A DNA stretch of 64,000 nt from Diploscapter coronatus (Eukaryota; Nematoda; Chromadorea; Rhabditida; Rhabditidae). The number at the start of each line of letters is the position of its first letter. Within the stretch, counting starts at the first letter, position 1. The DNA lies in NCBI GenBank assembly GCA_964036155.1, contig OZ038422.1, positions 60,225,201 to 60,289,200 on the forward strand, in the 5' to 3' direction. Made by a program: the position numbers and the translations under genes. The notes under the pieces are model-generated. The model worked only from the letters and a program-made list of their open reading frames with translations. It ran no database searches and was not told the DNA's origin. This document shows, in pieces, positions 34,701 to 47,766 of this stretch.

Positions 34701-37700
34701 AGCCCAAAGAGAACGGGAAAAGGGGGCTGGATGTGATTCGGTAAGAAATCATTTCTTTTAATTCTTATCTTTTTTAAAAACCGAAGAGTAGAAAGGGGGT
34801 CTGGATGAGAGTCTGTGAGAAAATTAGGTGGTCTTTTTAGAGGAGTTTAAAAAACGATTATTTTTGTTTTTTGAAAATTCGTGTTTTATACTATTTTTTT
34901 TTTAATTTCAGAGATAGACGCCTCCTGCTCACCACTGCCGTCAACTATTTCGACAAGCTCAATATGAAGGTTATAATTTTAAAATTGGATTTTTTACTTG
35001 CAACTCGCATGAGTGTGGTAATACCAAATCAAAGATGCCTTTTATAAATCGGAAAATTGAAAATTACTTTGCCATTTGTGCATATTTAGACCGGTAAAAA
35101 CAAACTTACTGGAATGTTTCGAAAGCCTTTCTATAAATTACAAATTTGAAACTTATTCAAATTCACTTTCAAAAAACCAACTGAAATACTTCAAAGATTA
35201 ACCATAGATCGCAAACATTAAACATTTTTGAAAAACGATTATTTTTCATTTTTCAGACGATCAAGTTCGACATTTTCGACATGTGGGACGGCAAATTGGT
35301 GCTGGGGCTGTTTGATGCGATTTGTGCAAATGAAAATGTACAAATTTAGATTTTTTTTTTCAAAAATTAGAATGTTTGAAATTTTCAGGTTCTGCCTTAC
35401 CGCCTGCAAGAGGAATTCGCGAAACTTCACGCCGCGGCTGGGTTGACCAAACCACTTGCAACCGACGTCGATGAGAAACTCTTTGCGCCTTTCCAGGAGG
35501 TTTGAAAATTGCTCTAGTTTAAAGCCTTTAAGAAATTATATCCTGAAAATCGAATATTGATGCCTTTAAAAATTTGGGAATGCTAAATTAGGAAAATCAC
35601 GTATTTGAAATCTAAAAAAAAATCTGAAGCATTCATCCCTGAAAATAAAAAAGGAATATTTTCAGCTCGAAAACCCGCTGAAAGCCCTGCCATTCTTCTA
35701 CGAGATCAAATCCCCGATGCTGGACAAGTACTGCCCCGAAATGAAGGAGGCCTCCAAATTGGCGCAGCACGTGGACGAAAAGGGAATCATTGGTGGGGAA
35801 ATTTGGATTTTATTTGTTTAAGTCTAAAAATAAAAAAAAAAATAAATTTTTCAAAACTTTCAAAAGATAAATTGAAAAAAATCTTATCATAATAACGAAG
35901 AAATAATTAACTAGTAATATATTTTTTATTAAATTAAATTATTTTTATCCACACCAAGTTTAACTTTCACAAATAAATGATTTCGCTAAGCTATTAGCAA
36001 TAAGTATGAAATGAAATTTAAGAAAAAATATAGGATTTTTCCAGACTACGCCCAGGCATATCACAATGCGGGGATGTGGAATCTGCGCGAGATCGATGAC
36101 GATGTCATAAGGTACAACAAAAGTGAAGCTGCTTCGGCCGTGGTTGAGGATCATTGGCAGAGAAGGAGAGCACTCAAGCAGAAACAGGCGCTCAGCAAGT
36201 GGTGAGAAATTCAAATTTTAAACTCTCAAAGAAAGTTATCCGGAAGAAGCTCAGCTAGTTTGGATACGTGATATTTCCTAGCAGAATTGAAGAAATTTTC
36301 GGAATACAGTGGAGTAAAAGTGGCGCTTTTTTAATTCTATGAAACACATACAAAATGAACTTTAATTTATTGTAACTTGTATGAATTAGATTGCACGTTC
36401 AGTGAGCTTATTACATTTGGTTTTGAAATTGGGAGATATAGAAATTTTGAAACATAAAGTTACATTGGAAATTCAATGGTTTCAGGTACGAGTTGTTCGC
36501 GAACGCGCTCGAAGGCAAGAACTCGAACCTGTTGGTCGACTTCTCGCGAGTCCCGAAAGGATTCGCCAGGTCTGAAGAGGAAGAAACGGCAGAGGCTAAT
36601 AAGAAGGTAAAATTAAAAAAAAAAATAATAATAAAAATCTTCGGAAAAGGCTATAATAGGAAATATTTGAAAAAAAAAAAAAAAACTAAATGATATCTAA
36701 TTTTTCTAAAACTATAATTTGAATATCTCAGTTTTAAGGAATATTTTGTTCGAGGAATACATTTGAGCAGAATCTTTTAAAAAAAAAAAAACAAATTGAA
36801 CTGATAAGTATATTTTCTGTAATTTGAGATTAAAATAAGTAATTCGAACAAAAACGAAATTTCAGTCCGGGAAAGGCTGGGCTGGCCAGAAGCCGGGCGG
36901 CGGTGGTGGGAAAAAAGGAAAAGAGCCGCCCAAGTCGAAGAAGGACCTGATCGTCGAGGCCAACAAGAAGGCGAAAGACGCCAAGCTGCAGGAGGACGAA
37001 GACAAGAAGCTGAAATTCGCCGCCGCGCAGGGGAAATTGGTTTGTTGTTTTTCTCGAATTTTCCCGTGAGAAGTTCATTTTCAAAGATTACGACGAATTT
37101 GAATAGGTTTCGAGAAATGATATAAATCTGATTGAAACTGCTTGAGTTTTGTTTTACTGAAAACCTTTAAAATAGGTTTCAAGGAAGAGTTATTAAAGTT
37201 CTTGAAAATTTCGATTGTTTGACCGATTCCCAATCCGAGTATAAATATAAAATTGACAAATTGAAATTTTCAGGCAGTCTCTTCTCTGACGCGACTGTAC
37301 CCAACATTGGAGTTGGACAAGACCAAGGCCTCGTGCTGCTACGAGATCACCATCAGGGAGTACAGGGAAATCATGGATCAGTACGGCGGACGATCCAACC
37401 AGGTACGGTAATTCAGACTACTAAAATTGATATTTTAGTCATTATTTTATTTCGGTACTTTAGAAAAATTGAAACAAAATTTTATGCTATTTTTGGGATA
37501 CTCTGTTTAAAATGCTAACTTTAGGCCAGAAGGAAAATCGAGGCAGTACAACTGGTCGGTCACATCAAGGACTGTTTCGTGAAGCACTGGAAACACCTAG
37601 ATGATAAGCAGAAAGAACAGGTAGAAGAGCTACAATAACTCCTCCTATGTTAATGGATGAGGATGCAAACGGATGGGGCATAGAAGAACCTAAGAGTTTT

Positions 37701-40700
37701 GTCAATAACGAGGAATAATAGCGATGAAAACCGGTTGGTATATTTTGAGAAAAAGGCGATTTTCAGATCGTCGACTTTTGGGTGTCGCTCGGCTTTGACG
37801 CTCCGGCGGGCACGAAATCTTCGGCCGAGGCCGCGAACAAGAAACTCGACCTCGGGATGCACATGGTCTACTACCAATTGGAGTACGGCGGCCAGTTGAT
37901 CGACATCCACTCCGACCCCCAGAAAGACGACAGAGTCAGCGGTTTCGCGCCAGACGCATGGCAGAGGAAAATGCTCGACTCCGTGGATAGAAGTGGGGGT
38001 TTTTCTAAAAATAAAAATTAAAAAAAAAAAAAAGTCAAGATAATCATTTATCCCTCTAGTTTATCAACCGCTGTTAATTTTGCATAAAATGGTCAAAATG
38101 AAAATGAACGGAGTAGGCTTCAAAAGATTGACTTATGGTGACGACTTCTAAGATATCGTTAATTATATTGCTGAAGTTGAATTATTTAATTTAGAAATGT
38201 TTCAGTCTATTTATAACTAGGATTTTATTCGAAAATTTTCGATTTTCAGCGAATTCCGCTCTAATCGTGGCTCCTACATCTGCCGGTAAGACGTTCGTCT
38301 CGTACTACTGCATCGAGAAAGTGCTGAGAAATTCGGACGACGATGTGGTCGTCTACGTGTCGCCTTCCAAGGCTCTGCTCAATCAGGTTTGAAAATTTTC
38401 CTATTTCTTTCCTAAATTATTCCTATCTTTTTCAATTAGTTTTGGTAAAATTTTAAAACTTACAAAGAGCAAGGGAACAAAAGTATTATCATATCGCTAA
38501 AATAGAGATTTTAGAAATTTGTTGAAACATACGAAAAATGCTAAATAAAAGAATATTCCAGGTGTGCGGCTCGATCTACGCTCGTTTCCGCAACAAGACG
38601 GTTCAAACCGGCAAACATCTGTTCGGCACGCTCACCACCGAGTTCGGCAACAATGCACTGACTTGTCAGGTAGGCTTTTTCTTCAATTTTTGAAGATAAA
38701 ACAAACCTGCGCATCTTTATTTCTAATGCTAAAATCGATTTTAGCAACCTTCAGGAATTTTACGAGTCTAAATTTGTAGGTCCTGGTCACAATCCCCGAA
38801 TCGCTCGAAGCCTTGATGATGTCGACCTCTCGCGAAGTCCAACAGTTCGTGAAAAACATCAAATACGTGATTTTCGACGAGGTCCATTGTATCGGGTAGG
38901 CAAAACAAAATTTTTAATATGTTTTAATAAAAATTCCGTTTAACTTTTCCAAAATATTTTTACTTCAAAAATCCAGAGCCTCGGAAGAAGCCCACATCTG
39001 GGAGCATCTCCTTTTGCTGATTCGCTGCCCGTTCCTCGCCCTTTCTGCAACAATCGGCAACGCCAACAAACTGCACGAGTGGCTGAATGCGATGGAGGGT
39101 GCCAAGTCGGGCGGCAGGAGAAAGGTACGGGTCTCAGTAAATGCCCATTTTATTTTTTATAAAATACGACTTTTAGAAAAAAAAAAGATCTTATTTTCTA
39201 TTAAAAATAGTTTTGATTGAAACGTCATTTATTTTTAAAATTTTAGGTCGACCTAATCATGTATTCTGAACGATACTCCGAGTTGGAATTGGCTTTGGTT
39301 TCGATGGACAAACCTCAGGGAATCGAGGGTGGAAGTAAGATTTGAAAGGAGATATTAGATTTTAAAAATAAGTAAAAATTACAACATTTTGGCTCAAGTC
39401 TGATATTCGGTGAATTCAACATGGCGAACCTGGGACGACATAAGTTGAACTCGAATGATCACAAAAATATTCTAATACGAAATTGTGCTATTTCCTGGAA
39501 ATTCGACTTTTACTAAATTAAACGGAAACAAATTTCAGTGCAAGAACTGACGTTCGATGACGAAAAGGAGGAGAATGGCGACGAGAAGCAATCAGCACTC
39601 GTCGTTCCGATGATGCCCTACGGGGTGTACATGCCCGAGAAACTGAGAATGTTCGGGATCCCCGCCGACCAACAACTCACCGCTAGGTAGGGGGTGTATT
39701 TTAATTTTTAGAAAAAAAAGATTTATTTTTAAAAATAAACTTCGAAATTTCAGACAGATCCTGTCTCTGTACAACGTCATGGCCTCAGTGGATGATGTCA
39801 CAAAGTATGATTTTTGGGGTTTTTTTTTCTTTATAGGATAACCGTTCACAATACCCGCAGGATCAGTAGTAGAAAAAAAGTCGTTTATTTTGGAGCAATC
39901 TTGAAACTTGTTTCGAGCAAATTCATATTTTCTATTCTAGCTTATAATGCGGCGTATAAATTAATGAAGAACATGTTTTATTTTTATAGAATCTTAATGA
40001 AACTTATCTGGTTTTACGATTGAAATTTGTAGTTTCCAGTTGTGAGACTAAAACTTCAAAAATGATTTTCTGAAACTTATTGAAGCATCGAAACTTTAGT
40101 TTTTAATTTAAAGTGCATAAAATACATAACAACAATTTATCGAAAGTTGCAGAGATAATGATGCTTATAACATTTCCCTGAAACTTATTTGTACAATCTT
40201 CAGGAAACAATACGAGCCGGCGAAGTTCTTCGGCCAGAAGGGCAAAGAGTCGGTGTGGATCTCGCGAGCCATGCTTCGTGAATTGGAAAACAAGCTCAAG
40301 GAGAGGTTCTTACAGTGGCTCGAAAGTGACGAGGAGAAAATGAAAAAAGTAGGAAACTTTCTCTTAAAAATAGATTTTGAATTTTCCTCCCAAAATATTT
40401 CCAGATTTATTCAATTTTGAAAGCTATTAATTCTTTTCGAAATTTTTTGGGAAAAATATTCCCAGATTTAAATTATTTGCTTAAATTAAAATTTTTTAGG
40501 TCCTCACATTGATGGCCGACCCTATCAAGACCCAGATGGAGTACAGGACTCTGCCTTTCAATAAGGTAAAATTTACAACAACAAAAAAGAATCAAAAACT
40601 TCTTGAAAAATCTCGTTTTTTACCAAATCTAAAAAATCAAAATAAAAATTAGAAAAATGAATTTAAAAAAAAAATGTTCAGGAGAAAGCCGCTCGAGAAG

Positions 40701-43700
40701 CGATCGTGCCTCTGGTGGAGAATCTGCGGAACGAGAACATGTTGCCCGCGATCTGCTTCAACGACGACCGATTCGTCTGCGAAATGCTCGCAGAAACGGT
40801 GTTCAACTATTTGGAGGAAAAGCAAAAGGTTGATTTTGAAGAAAATTCGAAAAAAAACAATTGAAAAGACGAATTTTCTAAAAACGACTCATAGTCAGAT
40901 ATTTTTCAAATATTTGATTTTAGAAGTTTGCTCTTAGAATTTTAGTTAGATAATTGTTGTGTATTGAATTCAGCTGTAGAAGAAGGTAGAATATGATGAT
41001 TTTTAGAAATTACCCATGTAGGTTTCTAAAATCTAATTTCAAGGACAGATTGGACATCTTTAATTTAGTTGAAATATCTGCTAGTTTAGTAACCAATTCA
41101 GGAGTTTATGGAGAGCGAAGAGTTCAAGACCAAGTACGAGATCAAGGATGAAGACAAGCTTCTGAAGATGCAGAAGAGAAACCGCGACGCTGCTAACAAG
41201 AAGAAGGAAGTGAAAAAGAAGAAGAAGGGCGATGGCGAGGACGGAAGAAAGGAGAAATACGACGAAAGGGACGGCCGAGACCAGGGCGGTGAAGAAGAAG
41301 TGGACCTTCTCGCATTGCAGAGGGAAAAACTCAACCAGGTTCTGCAGAGGTAGGATTTTTCTACTTAACAAATATGTATACTTCAAAAGGCATATATATT
41401 CTGTAAAAAAATGTGTGAAAACATTGCTTTCGATGATTCAAGAGGGGAAAAAACGTTTCGAAAAACTGCATGTTGAGTAACATAGACCTTTGATAATTAG
41501 TAATTTGATAATCGTGCTAAATTAAAAGTTTCAGATTCAAGCTCCGTGGAAGAGGCGGCATGGACTCTGATCTCTATCAGAAAATGACCGAGCGTATCGC
41601 CAAACAGTCCAAAATGAAGGAGTGCAGCAGGTCAGACGAGTTTTGAAATTAGCATAAGATAAACCCAAAATTTCTGCTCTTAAAAATTGCGAGGAAAATG
41701 TTAAAAGTCGAAAAATGGTAGTTTACTATAATTCTTTAGACTTCTGTTGGCGCTCATGGAACGAGGCATCGGATTCCACCACCAGGGAATGGGCTACGTC
41801 GAGAAGGGTGCAGTTGAGGTGCTCTTCAGAAGCGGCCACCTCGCCATTATATTCTCGACCTCGACTCTCGCTTTGGGGTCAGTTTGAAAGTGTTCGAAAA
41901 ACTAAAAATCGATTTGTTCATTGTCATTCTTTACCTTAGATCTAAAATGCTTAAAATATGCGTTGAATAATACATTTTAAAATGAAAAAAATATTTTTCT
42001 GTAAATTCCAGTGTTTTGACAAAGTTTCAAAAGAACATAAGGATTTTGATGAGAATTAACAATTTCAGAGTGAACATGCCTTGCAAGACAGTCATATTCG
42101 GCGTGGACACGCCCTACCTGACCCCGCTGCTCTACAGACAGATGAGTGGTCGTGCGGGACGACGAGGCTTCGATCACGCCGGAACCGTCCTGTTCATGAG
42201 CATTCCGACGAGGTTATTTCGATCTTTTAGGGAATTTTGTCTACAACAGCTTCTTCATATTAAACTGCTAGAAAAATTGAATCAAAGTCTGAGAATTTTG
42301 ATATTTATCTAGATTTTTTATTTGAGTAAAATTTAAACAAATTTCAATCCATCGATTAGATTTAGGGGAAAATATATTCTAAATATGAGAATTTTGAAAC
42401 TTATCCTAGGCTTTTGGAAACTCTTTAGTTTTGATCAAACGACTAGGAACTATAAATATAAACAAGTCTTGAAACTTACCTAAAATAAATTAAAAAAAAA
42501 ACCTTTCCAAATTTTAGCAAAATGCGCCGTCTGCTGACTGCGTCTCTGTCGAATCTGCATGGCAATCCTCCGTTCACTGCATCGTTTTTGCTGAGGCTGC
42601 TCAGCTTCGCCCACGACTCAAATGAGGAGGTGATCACTCTGGGTGCCAGACAGAATGTGGGTTTATTTTTTTTCTAAAAAATAGGCAATTCAAAATTCTT
42701 GAAAGGAAAAAATGCTCATAAAAGTGATTTTTTTTTTTTACAATTTTCTGTTGAAAGAATAGAGTTGTGAAAATATTTTTTGAAAAGAGCGAATTTTGAA
42801 TTTTTCAAAATGTTTGATTTGCAGGTGGCCCGTGCTCTGCTCGAAAAGCCATTCTCTCAATTCACTCGGATTGAGGCGGAAAGCGGTGGCCTTCAGAAAC
42901 AACTCAGAGCTTACGTCATGTTCTCCGTTCAGTTCCTGAGGGAGCTACAGTTGTTGGATAATAAGGTAAGATTTTGAAAAATAATTTAAAGCAAAATTAT
43001 ACCGGCCGATTTTCGAAGAATAATCCATCATTCAATCAACTTTTTTGTTGAAAGTATAGCCAGACGATTTCTAAGAATATACTCGATCATTGGAAGAAAG
43101 ATTTAAAAATTCAGAACTAGAAGTTAGCACATTTTCTGAAAGCTATTACAGTCGGTTTTTAAGGGATATTCTTAATTATTGAAACAAACAAAATGTTAAA
43201 AATTGTGAATTTAGTTTTCAAAGAAGTGGAAATTTAGAGAAAAGTAGGAATTTTGGGGAAAAATGAATTTTCAGTGTTGCGCGAAAAATCTCGCCAACTT
43301 GGCGATGCACATATCCGCTGGCGAATCGGGCAATCTGCTGTTCATCTACCTTCTCCAAAAGGGCGTACTTCACAAAATGCTCAAGGTTGGTCTCAAGAAG
43401 AGATTTTTGTGTTTTCTTTTTTGTAATATTATCGAGAAAAATGTGCTGATTTTTATATAATATGGTTAAAGCATAACATTCTTAAAGGAAAACATATTTA
43501 GTCGAAACCAAATCAATTAGGTAATAATGAAATTTTAAGCCTAATTTATAAATGGAAAGATTGAAGCATACCTTTAAAAAGGAACAATTTAGTTAATTCT
43601 CGGAAGAAAGTAAACTCAAATTAAAAAAAATGCAGAGAATCGAGGATCATCTGGAGAAGAAGATGCTAGTGCTGCAAGTTCTCGCGACGATATTCACGCG

Positions 43701-45241
43701 CGAACGCCTCCCCCTGGCGTTCGATCCGAATGATCCAACCACTTACACCCAGGATTCCAAGAGCAAGGTCATTTGATTTTTTAAAGAAAGCAAAATTTGG
43801 GAAATATGATTTTAAAAGATAAAAATTTCAGGTGTTCATCCCCGATCTTCCAGAAGACATCCAGAAGGGAGTGGACGAGTACAACCAAATGGTTTTCAAG
43901 CTCTACAGCACCTGCATGAAGTCCATCGCTCCGAACTATTCGCTTACGGTTAGTTTTGATTTTTGAAAAAAGGTCCGTTTGAATAAGTTTCACGGAATTT
44001 ATAAAACGAGAGATTTGGAATCTAAAGTGTGTTCCTTTTCTGATTGGAAGACTAAAAAAACTATCCAAACTTCATAATTTTCTTTGAAAATCCATAAAAT
44101 AAGTAACAGTACTAGCAGCTGATAGTTTATTCAATTCGTTGAAAAGCTGAAAATTTTTACAAGCATTTGTAATTTCAGGACGCCCAACTCTGTCCTTCGA
44201 CCAAGGACTGTGATGTGTTTGGCTCGACCGAATGGCTGGTCTCTCCGGTTTTCAGTGGCTACTCCAATGACTCCGTTTTCCTGCCCGCTCTCCCCATTCC
44301 GCAGAAGGATCATAGGTAGGAAATTAAAAAAAAAAAAAGCATCAAAATATTTTAAAACCAGAAACGAAAATAAAGCTTCCATTCAAGAAAAATGAAATTG
44401 TGACTTTTGAGAAACGGTCTTAGGTAGAAAATAAGACAAATTTAGCCTAGGGCCAGAGTTTAAGAAATGATTTTTTGTTTCTAATCTATTTCATTTTTTA
44501 AAAATCTGCAACTTTTTCTAAAGCCAAAGGGCTAAAGCTAAAATTTAAAAAATATATATTTGAAAATTGAATTTCAGAGGAAGAACGACCCACATGAACG
44601 CGTTCGCAATCGATTTCTTCGTACACGAATCCAGGTATTTTTAATTACCATAATTCAAAAATAATTAGCGAGTACTGTTGCTAAAGATAGAAAATGTCGA
44701 TATTTTGGAAATTTTTCTTTTAGAAATTTATTGACTTTCCAGAGACCTTCTCCACAGCGTCAATCAGCTCCAAGTCAATAACATGTGGTTCCAGCTCAAC
44801 GATTTCGCGGTATGTGTTCAAGAAAGTTTAGAAAAGTCACTTTTATTTTTATTACTTTGAAAAAAATCAATTTCCATATTTCTTCAAAAATTGGAAGAAT
44901 ACGTTTCACCAAAATTATGAAACCTAAAATTCTCGTAGCTGATATTCGAAGCATCAATATATCAAGAACTGAGTAATTTAAATCTTATTATAAAAAGACG
45001 TTTCAACGAAATCATAAATAAATAAAAAGCTTTATATAAAAGCTTGATTGTTTTTAATTTGGTTACACAGATAAAAATCAGAAGTTTGAAAGAAAAAGTT
45101 CCAGACCCTTCTGCACCGTCTCTCGGACGGTATAGACGCGATGACGCGCACTCAGGACCCGCTGGCTTTGTTGATCAGGGAGCTCGACACCGAATATGAT
45201 TTGAAATTCCGCAGCGCGTTCGGCATGAAGTCCCGTGACTA
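31431..45241 (+). CDS. DDX60-like Ski2-family DExH-box helicase
   Basis: Large predicted RNA helicase of the DDX60/DDX60L type. Mammalian DDX60 assists RIG-I-like receptor signalling and restricts viral RNA. About 45 short exons encode roughly 1,780 aa, near the 1,712 aa of human DDX60. The N terminus is acidic and is followed by a predicted PIN/NYN-like region ([14 protein letters not shown] at about 33060). RecA1: motif [10 protein letters not shown] (38270-38310), [13 protein letters not shown], motif II DEVH (about 38876-38887) and SAT (about 39043). An 84-residue Lys/Glu-rich insert sits at 41100-41350. RecA2: [12 protein letters not shown] across the 41880/42067 junction and motif [14 protein letters not shown] (about 42138). 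The long C-terminal Ski2-like region ends [15 protein letters not shown] at TAG 45239-45241. The start is MSDKQWDD at 31431. All helicase motifs are intact, so it looks active. Exon edges in the N-terminal 1.4 kb are less certain. Confidence 0.92.
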
Positions 45242-45548
45242 GAAAGGACTGATCCGCAAGCGGTCCGAAAAAATTATTACTCCAAATTTTATCCGCATTA
45301 TCGAGTCGGAGCAGGTAAGTGATTGGTTGGTGGATTTGGCGAATCGATTTTATTTTAACCTAATTTTGACGATTATGACCAATTTTGAAAAATTCTGTTC
45401 AAATTTTGGCAAAATTTTAATAGTTTTTCAAGTCAAATTCATCAACACGGCAGGCCAAGGCTTAAACTTCAAAACTGCACGCCATTTATGCGATTTTGAC
45501 GAAATAGAGAAGAGAGCTGAAAACCGAACTTCTCGAGTTTTCACACAT

Positions 45549-45657
45549 ATCTCCATCAGGGCTGGGCGAAAGTTTTGGTTTCGGACTTTTTCTTCAAAAT
45601 TCAAAAATCACTTCCGGTTTTTCAAAATTTTGACTTTCGTTCACCCCCGATCTCCAT
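45549..45657. mobile_element. non-autonomous hAT-like MITE (93 bp) with 8-bp target duplication
   Basis: The element 45557-45649 begins cagggctgggcgaaag; the reverse complement of its right end is cgggggtgaacgaaag, a 12 of 16 match. It is flanked by the perfect 8-bp direct repeat atctccat at 45549-45556 and 45650-45657. Ends and duplication length agree with the element at 21479, so the two form one family. The interior is a weak foldback and codes for nothing. Confidence 0.82.
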
Positions 45658-45814
45658 TTTGTTTTATTTTTTCGAAGTATTGGCTTTGGACTGTCGTGCG
45701 CCAATCAATCAAAACCCCTTCACTTTCTTCCTTTCGCTAAATCTTTTCCATTCAAGAGTTTTCTTCTACTGCCATTTTTCGGTTCATTTATTTTTATTCC
45801 TTTGGAAAATCTTA

Positions 45815-45884
45815 GGTGTGGGGCGATTTGCAACAAATTTACGGGGGATCTTATCGTAAATTTTGTTATAAATCGCGCCACACC
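45815..45884. repeat. long near-perfect hairpin
   Basis: The arm at 45815-45843 (ggtgtggggcgatttgcaac...) pairs with 45855-45884 (...aatcgcgccacacc) with a few mismatches and one bulge, around an 11-base loop. This could be a tiny foldback transposon or a hairpin RNA source; no target duplication was recognised. Confidence 0.7.
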
Positions 45885-47698
45885 CCAGAGTCTTCTTAAA
45901 ATTCGTTTAGCTTTCTCGGTTTTTCTTTTGTAGTTTTTCTAGTCAACTTATGATTGACTCGTGTTATAATTTTTTAAGTATAGAAGAAATTTTCAAAAAT
46001 ATCGATTTTCGATCATTTTTCGAGTACTGAATTTTTGCCTAATTTTTTGGAATACAAAGATTTTTTCTCTTCAATTGTTCAATTTTCAAACCCATATCCG
46101 CGTTTATAATTGAGCTCTTTCCGTTTTTATGATAACCTCGAAAAGTTTATAATCTTTGCAAATACCACATGAAAAAGCGGACCGAGTATTCTTAGCTCCG
46201 CCCATTTTTATGCGACAATTTTGCAAAGACGAAATTTTTTGAAGTTTAGTTATTTTTCTTTGTTTTCTGGAAATTATTCCACACTTAGGGTTTTGGTTTC
46301 TCAAAAATTCGTTGTTTCTTCATATTTATGCTAATTTCCTTTATCCGGTTTCTTAGGTAAAAGGTATTCCATTTTTCGTGCTTTTTAGATGGTTTTTGTT
46401 TTAGCTTTCTCATTATTGGGAATGTTTTAAGAATTTTTTTCAGAGTGCTAACTTGTTGAGGGACGAGGGTAGGGTTGATTTTTGTCAACTTCAAAATTTT
46501 TTATCGATCCGACCCCGCCTATTAACTTTATTAATTTTTTCGGAGATTCAAACTTCTCGTTTCTCCAATATTGTTGGTTTTATCTTTTTCTTATCCGAGT
46601 CAAATTTTATCGGTGATATTTGAAGTTCAAATATCCTATTTTATCGAGAAAAAATTCGTAAATCGACTTTTCCTTGAAAATTTAGCCTTCGAGCAGATTT
46701 TCAGAGGGGCAGATTTGCGACTTTTTTATCGATTTGGTCCGGGATTTACCGGTCCGAAAGATCGTCTGTTGTTGGGAAGAAAGTAAAGTTGTGAAAGTCG
46801 ATTTTTCATTGACTTGTTGATTTTTCCGATGTTGCGGCCGCCTAACTATCACTATTCTTTCCGTTTCTTCGCACTTTTTAACATGTGTTTTGCACTTTAG
46901 AAAACTGTTTTCACCTAGAAATCTTTATTTACCTAAGTTTCAACAACGAAAAAGTCAATGCATAATTTCATGACGGAAAAGGTAAAATGACGCAAAAAAA
47001 TCATCACAAATTTAGAAAACGTTTATGTACATTATCACAGCGTTTCGCTTGGTCCTTTGATGTGCAAAAAATCACAAAAACGAATTTTCGACTTAAAAAA
47101 TGGAAATATGTTTCAGAGGCATGTTTTGGCAAGTAAATGCAGCAAGATATGAACGAGGAGAGAACTTGAATCACAAGTCCTCAAACAGCCATCGATCGGA
47201 GAGTCGTGATGGGTGCGGATCAAGACCGATCAGAACCGGTACGATACTGGCCAAAACGACCAAAATCGGACCAGGCACGTTCTCAAATTCAAGGGATAAT
47301 CAACAGGATTATTCTCTTGAATTCGATCAAATAGAAGTGGACAGAGCTCATTTAAAAACAAACTGATTTTTTCCATCACGACCCTCAAAAATAGAACAAC
47401 AAAAATGAAAGAATAGGAAAAATGAAAATGGAAAATAGAATTATGAAACGGAAGATTATAACTTTTGAAATTAAACTCTGATCGGATGAAAAAGAAAATT
47501 TTGGTTTTCTAAAAATAGAAAATGACCTTTTTCATCGATCTTTTTGACGATAAATATGCTTGAATCGGGAATTTATTTCTGAAAGGATTACTGTAATTTT
47601 TGGAAGGAAACAATGTTGCTCATCTCAACGCATAATATGGCTATCCGATACTGTTCGAGGAAAAGTGACAGTGGGTCCTCTTAATTTTGTTTTGAAAT

Positions 47699-47766
47699 CA
47701 GGACTGGACGAAGTTCCGAATTTCTTAACTCCGACTTTCACAATTTTTTGATTCCATCCAGCCCTG
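47699..47766. repeat. diverged foldback relative of the hAT-like MITE
   Basis: The left end reads caggactggacgaagttcc; the reverse complement of the right end reads cagggctggatggaatc. The ends match the family seen at 21479 and 45557, but no clean 8-bp duplication flanks it, so the copy is old or rearranged. Confidence 0.5.

Noticed and set aside
46285..47366. Open frames of 60-90 codons in the DDX60-cadherin gap
   Set aside because: Composition is AT-driven, several lack an ATG, and no splice chain or domain is seen.
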